A program made the position numbers and the translations under genes. Under the pieces are notes generated by a model. It was not told the origin of the DNA, did no database searches, and saw only the letters and a list, made by a program, of their open reading frames with translations. This document shows positions 24,922-34,013 of a stretch of 64,000 bases of DNA, piece after piece. Source of the stretch: Massilia norwichensis (GTDB taxonomy: Bacteria > Pseudomonadota > Gammaproteobacteria > Burkholderiales > Burkholderiaceae_D); NCBI RefSeq assembly GCF_024753245.1, contig NZ_JANUGX010000011.1, positions 1 to 64,000 on the forward strand, written 5' to 3'. Each line of letters begins with the position of its first letter. The first letter of the stretch is position 1.

Positions 24922-25620
24922 TCAATCGTCGCTGACCAGACCGTCTTTCCAGAGCGCCGAGGCATCCTCGAACGGCTTGCCGGCGCTGCCGAAACGGCTG
25001 CCGTCCGCCGCCAGCTTCACCCACACTCGCGTATCGTGGCCGCTGCGCGGCACCGCCTGCACGGCGCGCACCTTGTCCAGCCAGGCGTGCACGCGGGCGT
25101 AGTCGGCGGGATGGTTACGATGAATCCAGGCCAGCGCCACCAGGTCGGCGTAGCCCTCCTCGCGGCGCATCTCGCGCATCGCCTTCGAGGCCGCCAGCAG
25201 CGACGGGTCGGCCGCGCTCTCCTCGCCGACCTCGACGAAGCCGGCCGGCAGGACGTGCCAGGCACCCTGGGCATAGCGCCAGCAATGCGCGATCTCGTGC
25301 GCCGCCATCGCCTCGATCAGCTCGCCCTGCTCGGCTGGAGCAACGCCCGCCAGCACCTTCTCGGCCTCCGGATTGCCGCGCAGCGAGAGCACCAGCTTGC
25401 AGCGCCCCTGGTCGAAGCCCATCGCCAGCGGCACATCGTCCGGCCCGGCTTGCGGCTGGACCACGACGTCGATCGCCAGCGGCAGGCTGCGCGCGTATTC
25501 GAGGACCGGGTAGGAGGCCAGCAACCAGCGCTTTTCGAGTGCGGTGAGGTCGGCACTGGCGGCACTGGCTGCCTGGGATGCCGCGCCCAAGCAGGCGGCG
25601 GCGAAGAGGAACTTGAACAT
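24922..25620 (-). CDS. Putative exported protein with HExxH motif
   Basis: A 232-residue protein with a signal peptide (cleavage near AASA, residue 20) and no recognised domain. The feature of note is EAMAAHEIAHCWRYAQG near residue 115: a zinc-type HExxH in a helix, with a later conserved-looking EEGYADLVALAWI where a third ligand could lie. This suggests a zincin-type peptidase, but the fold is not assigned. The start at 25620 has GGAAG upstream; an ATG at 25635 is the alternative. It stands alone between the BON gene and the chemoreceptor gene, all on the minus strand. Confidence 0.6.
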   Translation of the reverse strand: MFKFLFAAACLGAASQAASAASADLTALEKRWLLASYPVLEYARSLPLAIDVVVQPQAGPDDVPLAMGFDQGRCKLVLSLRGNPEAEKVLAGVAPAEQGELIEAMAAHEIAHCWRYAQGAWHVLPAGFVEVGEESAADPSLLAASKAMREMRREEGYADLVALAWIHRNHPADYARVHAWLDKVRAVQAVPRSGHDTRVWVKLAADGSRFGSAGKPFEDASALWKDGLVSDD

Positions 25621-25697
25621 GGAGGGCTTCCCCATTGGATAGATAACATGCCTATCGGCAATTCTATCCTCCGGTGTAGCCCTCGCGAGGAAATTTT

Positions 25698-27332
25698 TTA
25701 ACGACTGCTCAAAACGGCAAACTTACCAGAAGTGCAATCCGTCAGCGCCGGGGCTGGCATGGCGTTGCCGAGCCTGAAGATGCTGACCAGCTGTGCCAGG
25801 CTCTGCGCCTCGTCCTGCAGGGCCGCTGCGGCAGCGCCGGCCTGTTCGACCAGGCTTGCGTTCTGCTGGGTGGTCTCGTCCATCTGGCCGATCGCACGAT
25901 GAACCTGTTCGATGCCGGCGCTCTGTTCCTGGCTGGCCAGGCTGATCTCGGCCATGATGTCGGTCACGCGCTTGACCGAACTGACGATCTCTTCCATCGT
26001 GCTGCCGGCCTCGTTCACCAGGCGCGCGCCGTCGTCGACTTTCGCAACCGAGTCGCCGATCAGGCTCTTGATCTCCCTGGCGGCGGTCGCCGAACGCTGG
26101 GCCAGGTTGCGCACTTCGCCGGCAACCACGGCAAAGCCCCTGCCCTGCTCGCCGGCGCGGGCGGCTTCCACGGCCGCGTTGAGCGCCAGGATATTGGTCT
26201 GGAAGGCGATACCGTCGATCACGCCGATGATCTCGGCGATCTGTTTCGACGAAGCGTTGATCGAGGCCATGGTCTGCACCACCTGCGACACCACCGCGCC
26301 GCCGCGCTGGGCCACGCTGGACGCCGACTCGGCCAGGGCGTTGGCCTGGCGCGCATTGTCGGCATTCTGCTTCACGGTGCCGGTCAGCTCTTCCATCGAC
26401 GACGCGGTTTCTTCCAGCGTGCCGGCCTGGCGCTCGCTGCGCGCCGACAGGTCATGGTTGCCGGCCGTGATCTCAGTCGAGGCATTCGCGATCGTCATCG
26501 TGCCGGCACGTACCTGGCTGACGATGTTGACCAGGCTGTCGCGCATGCCCTTCATCGCGAACAGCAGGCTCGACTTGTCGCCGGCGCGGGTGTCGATCGG
26601 CACCGAGAGATCGCCGGCGGCGATCGCACCGGCAATCGCGACGGCGTAATCCGGCTGGCCGCCCAGCTGGCGCAGCAGGCCGCGGCTGATGGCCCAGGCG
26701 GCCACGCTGCCGGCGCCGACCGCAATCGCCAGCAACACCAGCATCCAGGCCAGGAAACTGCCCGACAGCGCACGCGCTTCGGCAGCGGCATCGTTGTTCA
26801 GCTTTTCTTCGAGATCGATCAGGCGGTTCACGCTGGCCAGCCATTCGACGAAGGCCGGCGCCGCCTGCTTGTCGAGCAGGGCTGCCGCCTCCGCCGCATT
26901 GTCGGCCTGGCGCAGCGCGATGACCTTCGCGATCAGCGGCTGGGTGCGCTGCTCGACGTCCTTGATGACGGCCAGCGCCTGCTTTTCTTCCGGCAGGATG
27001 TTGCTGCGCCCGGCAAACAGCGCGTCCAGCGGGCCGGCCGATTTCTGGTAATCGGCGTCCAGCTTGCGGATCAGTTCGACGTGCGGCCTGGTGGCGTCGG
27101 CGCTGCTGGCCAGCACCACATCGCGCAGGGCGATGGAACGGTCGTGCACGCTGCCGCGGAAGTTGATCGCATAGCGCTGCTTGACGTTGTTGACGTCATT
27201 GATGTGGATAAGGATGTTGTCGATCTGGCCGACACGGTGGATCGCCAGCCCGGCCAGGACCGCCATCAAGGCGAGGACCGCGCCAAAGCCGATGGCCAGG
27301 CGCTTGCCAATAGTAAAACCTGAGGAATGCAT
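25698..27332 (-). CDS. Methyl-accepting chemotaxis protein
   Basis: Membrane chemoreceptor, 544 residues. TM1 is at about residues 12-32, a four-helix-bundle sensor of about 160 residues lies in the periplasm, and TM2 is near 195-215. A HAMP domain and the long cytoplasmic coiled coil follow. The hairpin tip [49 protein letters not shown] is intact in sense (positions about 365-415 of the protein). It would signal to CheW/CheA at the pole. The C-terminus has no CheR-tethering NWETF-like pentapeptide. No other che gene is near, so the ligand cannot be guessed. The start at 27332 lacks a clear ribosome site; ORF extension to 27422 adds nothing typical. Confidence 0.9.
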   Translation of the reverse strand: MHSSGFTIGKRLAIGFGAVLALMAVLAGLAIHRVGQIDNILIHINDVNNVKQRYAINFRGSVHDRSIALRDVVLASSADATRPHVELIRKLDADYQKSAGPLDALFAGRSNILPEEKQALAVIKDVEQRTQPLIAKVIALRQADNAAEAAALLDKQAAPAFVEWLASVNRLIDLEEKLNNDAAAEARALSGSFLAWMLVLLAIAVGAGSVAAWAISRGLLRQLGGQPDYAVAIAGAIAAGDLSVPIDTRAGDKSSLLFAMKGMRDSLVNIVSQVRAGTMTIANASTEITAGNHDLSARSERQAGTLEETASSMEELTGTVKQNADNARQANALAESASSVAQRGGAVVSQVVQTMASINASSKQIAEIIGVIDGIAFQTNILALNAAVEAARAGEQGRGFAVVAGEVRNLAQRSATAAREIKSLIGDSVAKVDDGARLVNEAGSTMEEIVSSVKRVTDIMAEISLASQEQSAGIEQVHRAIGQMDETTQQNASLVEQAGAAAAALQDEAQSLAQLVSIFRLGNAMPAPALTDCTSGKFAVLSSR

Positions 27333-27492
27333 GAAAACACGTCGTAGAGGAACCGGAATGCGCGATCCGGGCGCCGCTGCCGATGGAATTTCCATATGGC
27401 AACTAAGTTGACTATAGCACACGTCGCATCAAATTCGTCACACTTCGTGCTGCGAGCAGGGTTTCCTGCCCGCATATTTGCGCATTACCCGG

Positions 27493-29214
27493 TCATTTAC
27501 TCAAATTTGCCGCCGTCACAAAAGAAGGACGGATATCGTTCGGCACCGCCTTCATCTTGTCGAGCGCCTTCTGCACGTCCGGGCGGATCACCACGTACTG
27601 CTTCATCAGCGCCTGCGCACGCGCGTAGTCGCCGGTGGCTTCGATGGTCAGGAACTCGCGGTCGAGATCGGCCACGGCGCCCTTGATCTTGGCAAAGTCG
27701 ACCGAGAAGGTGCCGTCGCCGTGCGAAACGAAGCCGCCCTTGTCGAGCAGGTAGTTGACCTGGATCGCCATGCCGCGCGCGTGCGAATCGGTCAGGCCGA
27801 AGTGCAGCGTGCGGAAGGCGGAGGCCAGGAAGGTGTTGTACAGCTTGCGCTCGGCTGCGGTGCCCTGCCCCAGCGAGGATTTCAGCTGGCCCTTGTCCAT
27901 CATGTAGCGCAGCGCCCACAGGCCGGTCACGTCGGCCTTGGCTTCCTCGATGGTCGAGTAGGCATCCTTCAGGTCCTGGCGCGGCGTCGACGGCTTGCCG
28001 TTCTGCGTGGTCGCGTGCGGGCCCAGGCCGTGCATGATCTCGTGCGCCAGGATGTGGGTGAAGAAGGAATCGAAGTCGAGATCCTTCTGGTCGGCGGGGC
28101 GCAGCACCAGTTTGGTGATCGGCTTGAGCGTCGACTCGAACTTCGCTTCCTGCACATTCTTCAGCATCACGCGCTTGGAGCCGCGCTTGCTGATGATGCG
28201 CTCGTCGTTCGGCAGGTTGTAGGCGGCGGTCTGCACGCCCATGTTGCCGTCGCCGGCGCCGTAGACCTGGTTGACCACCACCATCGGCGCGATCGCACCG
28301 ACCTTCGGGTTGCGGTACTTCGGATCGAGCGGCAGGTTGTTTTCCAGCTCCTGCATATGCTTGCCGAAGAAGTTCAGCTTCTCGGTCTCCTTGGCGTCGC
28401 GCACGTTCACATAGGCTTCGAAGGCGGCCTTGTAGCCGAACAGCTCGTCGTTATAGGTTTCGTACGGGCCGATGGTGACGTCGACCGGCGAATCCAGGTC
28501 CATCCAGGCGAAGTCGGAAGCCAGGTAGTCGTTCGACAGGAAGGCCTCGGCGCGCAGGTTCAGGAATTTCTTCAGCGAGGCGTTGTCGGTGGCATTCGCC
28601 GCCTCCTTCAACAGCCTGGACAGCTGCTGCAGTTCGGTGGCGTATTCGTCGGAGTAATTCACGCTGGTGAACTGCTGCGCGCCCTTGCCGTCCTTGGTGC
28701 GCTTGATCACGGTGAAGAACCACTGCGCCTGCTCCTTGTCCTTCGGCGCCAGCTTGTTCATCCAGGTTTCGAGTTCCTGCTTGGTGGCGCCTTCCGGATA
28801 GAAGTTGGCGCCGGCCGGTTTCTCGGCCGGGATCTGGATGCCGCCAAATTCCATCGGCATGAAGGAACGGTTGCCGTCGATGATGGACCACGGTCCCTTG
28901 TTCAGCCAGAAGTAGTCGCGCCGCGCCTTGCCCAGCGGCGTCGTGTCTTTTTGCAGCTCGGCCCACAGCGCCTCGTTGCCGGACCAGCGCTGGCGCAGCT
29001 GCAGGGTATCGACGATCTTCGCGGCCTCGATCAGCTTTTCGATGGCGACGTGGTCGCCCTTCGACAGCTTGCTGGTGTCGGCAATGAGGTCGACCGGGGC
29101 GAAGCGCCTGGCCATCGTGTTCAGTTCGGCGACGGTGGCCGGGTTGGCGGCACACGCGGGTGCGGCGATGGCGCCGAGCACGGCGAAGGCGATCGGGAGC
29201 AGCAGGGTCTTCAT
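27493..29214 (-). CDS. M49-like (dipeptidyl-peptidase III family) metallopeptidase
   Basis: A 573-residue exported protein, signal peptide to about residue 22. The zinc site is HEIMHGLGPH at residues 391-400 and the second ligand motif is EEAKAD at 423-428, as in the M49 family. Classical DPP III has a hexapeptide HExxxH, while here the first motif is a pentapeptide HExxH, as known for a minority of bacterial homologues. NEHFELD-type N-terminal matches are weaker. It would remove dipeptides or cut oligopeptides in the periplasm. A strong start at 29214 gives a perfect signal peptide (MKTLLLPIAFAVLGAIAAPA). The upstream neighbour is the propeller protein, 113 bases away on the same strand. Confidence 0.82.
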   Translation of the reverse strand: MKTLLLPIAFAVLGAIAAPACAANPATVAELNTMARRFAPVDLIADTSKLSKGDHVAIEKLIEAAKIVDTLQLRQRWSGNEALWAELQKDTTPLGKARRDYFWLNKGPWSIIDGNRSFMPMEFGGIQIPAEKPAGANFYPEGATKQELETWMNKLAPKDKEQAQWFFTVIKRTKDGKGAQQFTSVNYSDEYATELQQLSRLLKEAANATDNASLKKFLNLRAEAFLSNDYLASDFAWMDLDSPVDVTIGPYETYNDELFGYKAAFEAYVNVRDAKETEKLNFFGKHMQELENNLPLDPKYRNPKVGAIAPMVVVNQVYGAGDGNMGVQTAAYNLPNDERIISKRGSKRVMLKNVQEAKFESTLKPITKLVLRPADQKDLDFDSFFTHILAHEIMHGLGPHATTQNGKPSTPRQDLKDAYSTIEEAKADVTGLWALRYMMDKGQLKSSLGQGTAAERKLYNTFLASAFRTLHFGLTDSHARGMAIQVNYLLDKGGFVSHGDGTFSVDFAKIKGAVADLDREFLTIEATGDYARAQALMKQYVVIRPDVQKALDKMKAVPNDIRPSFVTAANLSK

Positions 29215-29327
29215 GGTGTCTCTTGTCTCGAATGGTTGTAATTGGGTGATTGTAATCCGGCCGCTTATTCCAGAAAGGACACCAGCTGGTCAGCCCTTGT
29301 CTGCATGCCGCTCATCGGATGCACATC

Positions 29328-30380
29328 TCACCTGGCATTCAGCGCCGGCCCGATGAACTTCATCACCAGCCCCTTTGGCCCCACCGCCCAGCCGGCCGAC
29401 GGGTTCGCAAAACCGACCGTGTTCAGCGGCGTGCGATCGAGTTCAGTCCAGCTCTTGCCGCCATCGCGCGAGTAGCCCGACCCGGCCAGCCCGCCGGCCA
29501 CCAGCGCACGCGGCGCGCCCGGCACCGGCACCACCACCGACATGTAGCCGGCCGGCTGGACGGCAACCGGCGTCCACGTCGCGCCGCCGTCGGCCGTGAC
29601 GGCGCCGTTGATGCCGGCCATGCGCGTTTCCTTGTAATCGCCGCCCGCCGCGAAGCCCTCCTTCGGATTCAGGAAAGCCACCGAGAACACGCCGCGCGCC
29701 GGCGCGCCGGCCGGGATCGGCGTCGAGGCTGCGCGCCAGGTCTTGCCGCGGTCCGCCGAGTGGAACACGCGCGAGTTCGCGCCGCCGCCGGTGGCGATCC
29801 AGGCATCCCTGGTGCCGGCCACCGTCAGGCAGGTGCCGCTGGCGGCGAAGGCGCCTTCGCTCGGCATCGCCTCCAGCCCCTTGGCCGCGACTTCACGCCA
29901 GGAGGCGCCGCCGTCGCTGGTGGTGTAGACCTGGAAGCTGCCCTTGACCGGGTCGCCGAACAGGATGCCGTTGTCCTTGTCCCAGAACGCCATCGCGTCC
30001 CAGAAGCCTTCCGCCACCTGGTTCGTGGTCATCAGGCGCCAGGACCTGCCGCCATCGTCGGTGCGGTAAATGCGCGAGGCCGCGCCGGGCCCCGCACCCA
30101 TCACGATCGCGGTTTTCGCATCGATGGCGTGGATGTCGCGGAAGTCGATCTTGTCGGCGTCCGGCACCTGCATCGCCTGCCACGTGGCGCCGTCGACGGT
30201 GCGCAGGACCGTGCCCTTGGCGCCGCTGGCCCAGGCGACCTTGTCGCTGACGACGGACAGGCCGCGCAATTCGGCCGTGGTGCCGCTGGGGGTAGGCTGC
30301 CATTCCTGGACCATCATGGCGGAAACGGAGGCGGTGGTGGCGGACAGCAGTGCGGCGATCAGGGCGGAACGTGCGAACAT
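29328..30380 (-). CDS. YCF48/BNR-type beta-propeller protein
   Basis: A 350-residue exported protein with signal peptide (MFARSALIAALLSATTASVSA). It contains repeated sialidase-like/YCF48 Asp-box blades such as RTVDGATWQAM, RTDDGGRSWRLM, TTSDGGASWREV, SADRGKTWRAA, TADGGATWTPV and SRDGGKSWTEL, spaced about 45 residues apart. Six blades can be counted. In cyanobacteria the YCF48 fold serves photosystem II assembly; in heterotrophs the function is unknown and may be adhesion or cell-wall assembly. The start at 30380 is chosen for the signal peptide. It is divergent from the 30466 gene. Confidence 0.85.
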   Translation of the reverse strand: MFARSALIAALLSATTASVSAMMVQEWQPTPSGTTAELRGLSVVSDKVAWASGAKGTVLRTVDGATWQAMQVPDADKIDFRDIHAIDAKTAIVMGAGPGAASRIYRTDDGGRSWRLMTTNQVAEGFWDAMAFWDKDNGILFGDPVKGSFQVYTTSDGGASWREVAAKGLEAMPSEGAFAASGTCLTVAGTRDAWIATGGGANSRVFHSADRGKTWRAASTPIPAGAPARGVFSVAFLNPKEGFAAGGDYKETRMAGINGAVTADGGATWTPVAVQPAGYMSVVVPVPGAPRALVAGGLAGSGYSRDGGKSWTELDRTPLNTVGFANPSAGWAVGPKGLVMKFIGPALNAR

Positions 30381-30465
30381 GGCTGGGGATATGGCCTCGA
30401 TGGCCTTCAGAGTGATGGTGCGGACATTATAATGAGGTCCTTTCCCGCACTCAGAAACGAATACC

Positions 30466-30768
30466 ATGGCCACTCCCCTGACCTACGAAGCCTTCCTCGA
30501 CGAAGTGACGACCCTGCTCACCGAGATGTACGACATGGAAGACGAAGCCGCCATCAAGCTGGTGATGCAGGCGCAGGACGCCGAGTACTTCGTCATCCAC
30601 GACGACAAGCCGGAACTGCGTACGCTGGAGCAGGCAAAGACGGAAGCCGTCGCCCTGTACAAGGCGCGCCAGAACCGCGTCGAGACCCAGCAGAAGCAGC
30701 AGCGCGCGCAGCACCAGCGCAGCACCGGTCCGAAGACCGGCCCCAAGACCGGCCCGAAAAAGCGCTGA
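30466..30768 (+). CDS. Conserved small hypothetical protein
   Basis: A 100-residue soluble protein, acidic in its first half (LTEMYDMEDEAAIKLVMQAQ) and basic at the end. The C-terminal tail has a triple TGPK repeat, and a Lys/Arg/Gln-rich helix precedes it. I recognise no domain. The acidic N-terminal half looks helical and the tail could bind nucleic acid, but that is a guess. It is transcribed divergently from the propeller gene and stops 11 bases before a bidirectional terminator shared with the efflux operon. Confidence 0.65.
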   Translation: MATPLTYEAFLDEVTTLLTEMYDMEDEAAIKLVMQAQDAEYFVIHDDKPELRTLEQAKTEAVALYKARQNRVETQQKQQRAQHQRSTGPKTGPKTGPKKR

Positions 30769-30778
30769 GCGAGCCTGT

Positions 30779-30822
30779 AAAAAAAAGGAGGATAGCGGCG
30801 CAAGCCCCTATCCCCCTTTTTG
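30779..30822. terminator. Bidirectional terminator between the 30466 gene and the efflux operon
   Basis: GGAGGATAG (30787-30795) pairs with CTATCCCCC (30808-30816) with one mismatch. The stem continues into A8 on one side and T5 on the other, fitting terminators for both convergent genes. Confidence 0.75.
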
Positions 30823-30837
30823 CTTCTGCCTCTAAGC

Positions 30838-32310
30838 TTAGTTGCCGGCCTTGGCGATGGTCGCCACCGGCTCGCCCTGCGTCCAGCCACCGCCCAGCGC
30901 ACGCGCCACCGACACCGCCGCCAGCAGGCGCTGGGTACGGATCTGCGCTGCCGCACGGTCCGCCGCCAGCGTGCTGCGCTGGGCGTCGGTCACATCCAGA
31001 TAAGTCGACACGCCGCGGTCGTAGCGCGCCTGCGCCACCACCAGCGCGCGGCTTGCTGCCTGCTGGGCTTGCGCCTGCACCTCGCCCTGCTGCTGGCGTT
31101 CCTGCACGTCCGACAAGGCATCTTCCACTTCGCGCAGCGCGGTCAACAGGCGCGCTTCGTGGTTGGCGACGGCTTCGTCGTAACGTGCCTGGGCCAGCTT
31201 CAGGTTGGCGCGGTTGCGGCCGGCGTCGAACACCGGCAGCGACAGGGCCAGCGGACCGAAGGAGAACTGGCGCGCACTGCCCTGCGCCAGGTTGCGCAGG
31301 CTTTCCGAGGCATAGCCGTAGTTGCCGGTCAGGGTCAGCGCCGGATAGAAGGCGCCCTGGGCCACGCCGATCTGGGCATTGAAGGCGCGCAGGGTGGCCA
31401 CGCTCGAGGCCAGGTCCGGGCGCTGGCCCAGCAGGCTGGCCGGCAGGCCGACCGGGATGCCCGGTGCCTGCGGCAAGGCGCCGTCCGGGCTCGCTGCCAC
31501 CAGCGGCGCGCTCGGCGAAGCGCCCACCAGCACCGACAGCGCGTGCTCCAGCGTGTTGCGCTGGCGCTGGGCTTCGTGCAGGTCGGCCTCGGCGTTGGCG
31601 CGCTCGATGCGGGTGCGCGAGACATCCAGTTCGTTCGAGAGGCCGGCGTTGAAGCGCGCCTCGATCAGTTCCTGGGATTCGCGGCGGGTCGCCAGCGCAT
31701 TGCGCAGGATCGCCAGCTCGGCATCCAGGCCGCGCAGCTGCCAGTAGGTGGTCGCCACCTGGCTCGACAGCATCAGCAGCACGCCGTCGCGGTCGTCCTG
31801 GGCCGCCAGGGCCTGGGCATCGGCCGCTTCGACCACGCGGCGCACGCGGCCCCACAGGTCCAGCTCCCACGAGAGACCGACGCCGGCCGAGTAGTTGTTA
31901 CCCTCGATCGAACGGTGGCCCAGCGCCAGACCCTGCGAGGTCTCCGCCGAGGTGCGCGAGTTCGACACGCCGGCCTGCACGTTCACGCTCGGCAGCTGCC
32001 CGGCACGCACCATGCCCAGCTGGGCCTGCGCCTGCACCAGGCGCTGCGCGGCGGCGCGCACGTTCGGATTGTCGTGCAGCGCGCGCTGCTCGAGGCTGTT
32101 CAGGGTCTGGTCGCCGAACACGGTCCACCAGTCGGCCGGCAGGCGCGCGGCCTGCGCTTCCTGATTGGCCGGCGCATGACGCCAGGCGGCGCTGTCGACG
32201 CCCTGCGGCGCCTTGAAGTCGGCGCCGACGGTGCCGCAGGCGCTCAAGGCGGCGGCAACGGCGACAGCAACAGCGGTGTGGATGACGGGTTTGAACATGG
32301 TAGTTTTCAT
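30838..32310 (-). CDS. RND/EmrAB-type outer-membrane efflux lipoprotein (OprM/NodT family)
   Basis: Outer-membrane factor that docks on an inner-membrane pump. The 490-residue protein has a lipobox LSAC around residue 25 after a hydrophobic stretch. The NodT/OprM features are present: the start FKAPQGVDSAAWRHAP, DWWTVFGDQTLNSLEQRAL, SWELDLWGRVRRVVEAA, the repeat-half equivalents GQRPDLASSVATLRAFNAQIG and PVFDAGRNRANLKLAQARYDEAV, and a C-terminal ALGGGW. Two in-frame ATGs (32310 and 32298) are possible. The gene belongs with emrB and emrA upstream, separated from emrB by a palindromic repeat (32331-32409). Confidence 0.9.
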   Translation of the reverse strand: MKTTMFKPVIHTAVAVAVAAALSACGTVGADFKAPQGVDSAAWRHAPANQEAQAARLPADWWTVFGDQTLNSLEQRALHDNPNVRAAAQRLVQAQAQLGMVRAGQLPSVNVQAGVSNSRTSAETSQGLALGHRSIEGNNYSAGVGLSWELDLWGRVRRVVEAADAQALAAQDDRDGVLLMLSSQVATTYWQLRGLDAELAILRNALATRRESQELIEARFNAGLSNELDVSRTRIERANAEADLHEAQRQRNTLEHALSVLVGASPSAPLVAASPDGALPQAPGIPVGLPASLLGQRPDLASSVATLRAFNAQIGVAQGAFYPALTLTGNYGYASESLRNLAQGSARQFSFGPLALSLPVFDAGRNRANLKLAQARYDEAVANHEARLLTALREVEDALSDVQERQQQGEVQAQAQQAASRALVVAQARYDRGVSTYLDVTDAQRSTLAADRAAAQIRTQRLLAAVSVARALGGGWTQGEPVATIAKAGN

Positions 32311-32330
32311 TGGTAGTTATCCCTTGTACC

Positions 32331-32409
32331 GTCGTTCCCGCGAAGGCGGGAACCCATACTGAGCCGAATGAAGACGCTCAGCATGGATCCCCGCTTTCGC
32401 GGGGATGAC
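32331..32409. repeat. Intergenic palindromic repeat, copy A
   Basis: GTCGTTCCCGCGAAGGCGGG at the left and CCCCGCTTTCGCGGGGATGAC at the right form nested hairpins around a 30-base centre. It lies inside the efflux operon, between the emrB-like and OMF genes. The left and right arms match copies B and C, while the centre differs. Confidence 0.8.
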
Positions 32410-32417
32410 GCTCAAAA

Positions 32418-34004
32418 TCAGTGTCCGCCACCGCCAGCCCCACCGGGCGACTTGACCTTGTCGGCAAACCACAGCGGCACGATCGCCGCGATCAGGATCA
32501 CGCCGACGATGAAGAAGCCGTCGTTGTAGGCCATCACATAGGACTCGCGGCGTACGATGCGGTCGACCGCTTCGAGCGCCTGGTTGGCGGCGGTTGCCGG
32601 GTCGATGCCGCGCGCAATGAAGGCCTGGGTCAGCTGGTCCAACCTGGCCTGGGTAGCACTCGAGAACATCGACACGGCTTCGCCCAGGCGCGCCGAGTGG
32701 AAGTGCTCGCGGTTGGTCAGCGAGGTCGCCAGCATCGCGATGCCGATCGAGCCGCCCAGGTTACGGGTCATGTTGAACAGGCTCGAGGCCGAGGGCATGT
32801 CCTTCGGCTGCACGCCGTTCATCGCGAAGTTCGACAGGGTCAGCATCACGAAGGGCTGGCCGATCGCGCGGATGATCTGGGTGACCATCAGCTGGTCGTA
32901 GCCGGTGCTGGCGTCCATGTAGGCATTCATCAGGCAGGAAACGCCGAACAGCCCCAGGCCGAACATGCACATGATGCGGTTGTCGATCTTCTGCGACAGG
33001 CGCGCCACGAAAGGCATGACGAACAGCTGCGGCAGGCCCATCCAGGCGATGACCTCGCCGATCTGCATCGGCGAATAGCCGGCGATCTGGCCCAGGTACA
33101 GCGGCAGCAGGTACGACGAGCCATACAGGCCCATGCCGATCACCGCCGACAGGATGGTCGCCACCATGAAGTTGCGGGTGCCGTACAGGCGCAGGTTGAC
33201 GAAGGGGTCGGCGCGCGAGAAGCCGATCACCACCCAGCCGAGGATGCCGACCAATGCCAGCGCGGCAAAGGTGATGATGAAGCTCGACTCGAACCAGTCC
33301 TTCGAATTGCCCTCTTCCAGGAAGATCGTCAGGCTCGCCAGGCCGACCGCCATGAAGGCGATGCCCAGCCAGTCGGCTTTCGCCAGCATCTTCAGGTTCA
33401 GCGGTTCCTTGTCGATGCCCCAGAACATGCCGGCGATCAGCAGCACGCCCGGCACCCAGTTCAGGTAGAAGATCGACGGCCAGCCGTACAGCTCCGTGAG
33501 GTAGCCGCCGAGGGTCGGGCCCATGGCCGGGGCCAGGGTCGCGGTCAGGCCGAACATCGCCATGCCGACCGCGCGCTTGGCCGGCGGCAGGCGGGTCATC
33601 ACCAGCGTCATCGCCATCGGGATCAGCGCGCCGCCGGTAAAGCCCTGCAGCATGCGGAACACGATCATGCTCGACAGGCTCCAGGCCGCGCCGCACAGGG
33701 TCGAGAACACCAGGAACAGGGCGGTGGTGATCATCAGATAGCGGCGCTGGCCGAAGGCGCGCACGAACAGCGCGGTCATCGGGATCACCACGATCTCGGC
33801 GCACAGGTAGGCGGTCGAGATCCAGGAGCCCTCTTCCTGCGTCGCCGACAGCGTACCGAGGATGTCGCGCAGCGAGGAGTTGGTGATCTGGATGTCGAGC
33901 ACCGCCATGAAGGCGCCGAGCAGGCCAGCGGCCACCGCGATCCAGGTGCGCGCATCGACCCGCACGTTATTCGCGGGCGGCGCCATCGTCTGGGTGGAAC
34001 TCAT
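32418..34004 (-). CDS. EmrB/QacA-type MFS multidrug transporter (DHA2)
   Basis: Inner-membrane drug/proton antiporter, 528 residues with 14 predicted helices. It has the DHA2 motifs AFMAVLDIQITNSSL (motif D1), QEEGSWISTAYLCAEIV and FRMLQGFTGGALIPMAM (with the motif C-like GxxxGP APAMGPTLGGYLT near residue 165). It exports lipophilic compounds together with the EmrA-like adaptor and the OMF gene product. The operon order EmrA, EmrB, OMF is typical. Its start lies 10 bases after the EmrA stop. The divergent TetR gene and two operator-like dyads suggest substrate-induced expression. The C-terminus is a short Gly/His tail. Confidence 0.93.
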   Translation of the reverse strand: MSSTQTMAPPANNVRVDARTWIAVAAGLLGAFMAVLDIQITNSSLRDILGTLSATQEEGSWISTAYLCAEIVVIPMTALFVRAFGQRRYLMITTALFLVFSTLCGAAWSLSSMIVFRMLQGFTGGALIPMAMTLVMTRLPPAKRAVGMAMFGLTATLAPAMGPTLGGYLTELYGWPSIFYLNWVPGVLLIAGMFWGIDKEPLNLKMLAKADWLGIAFMAVGLASLTIFLEEGNSKDWFESSFIITFAALALVGILGWVVIGFSRADPFVNLRLYGTRNFMVATILSAVIGMGLYGSSYLLPLYLGQIAGYSPMQIGEVIAWMGLPQLFVMPFVARLSQKIDNRIMCMFGLGLFGVSCLMNAYMDASTGYDQLMVTQIIRAIGQPFVMLTLSNFAMNGVQPKDMPSASSLFNMTRNLGGSIGIAMLATSLTNREHFHSARLGEAVSMFSSATQARLDQLTQAFIARGIDPATAANQALEAVDRIVRRESYVMAYNDGFFIVGVILIAAIVPLWFADKVKSPGGAGGGGH

Positions 34005-34013
34005 GCCTGTCCT

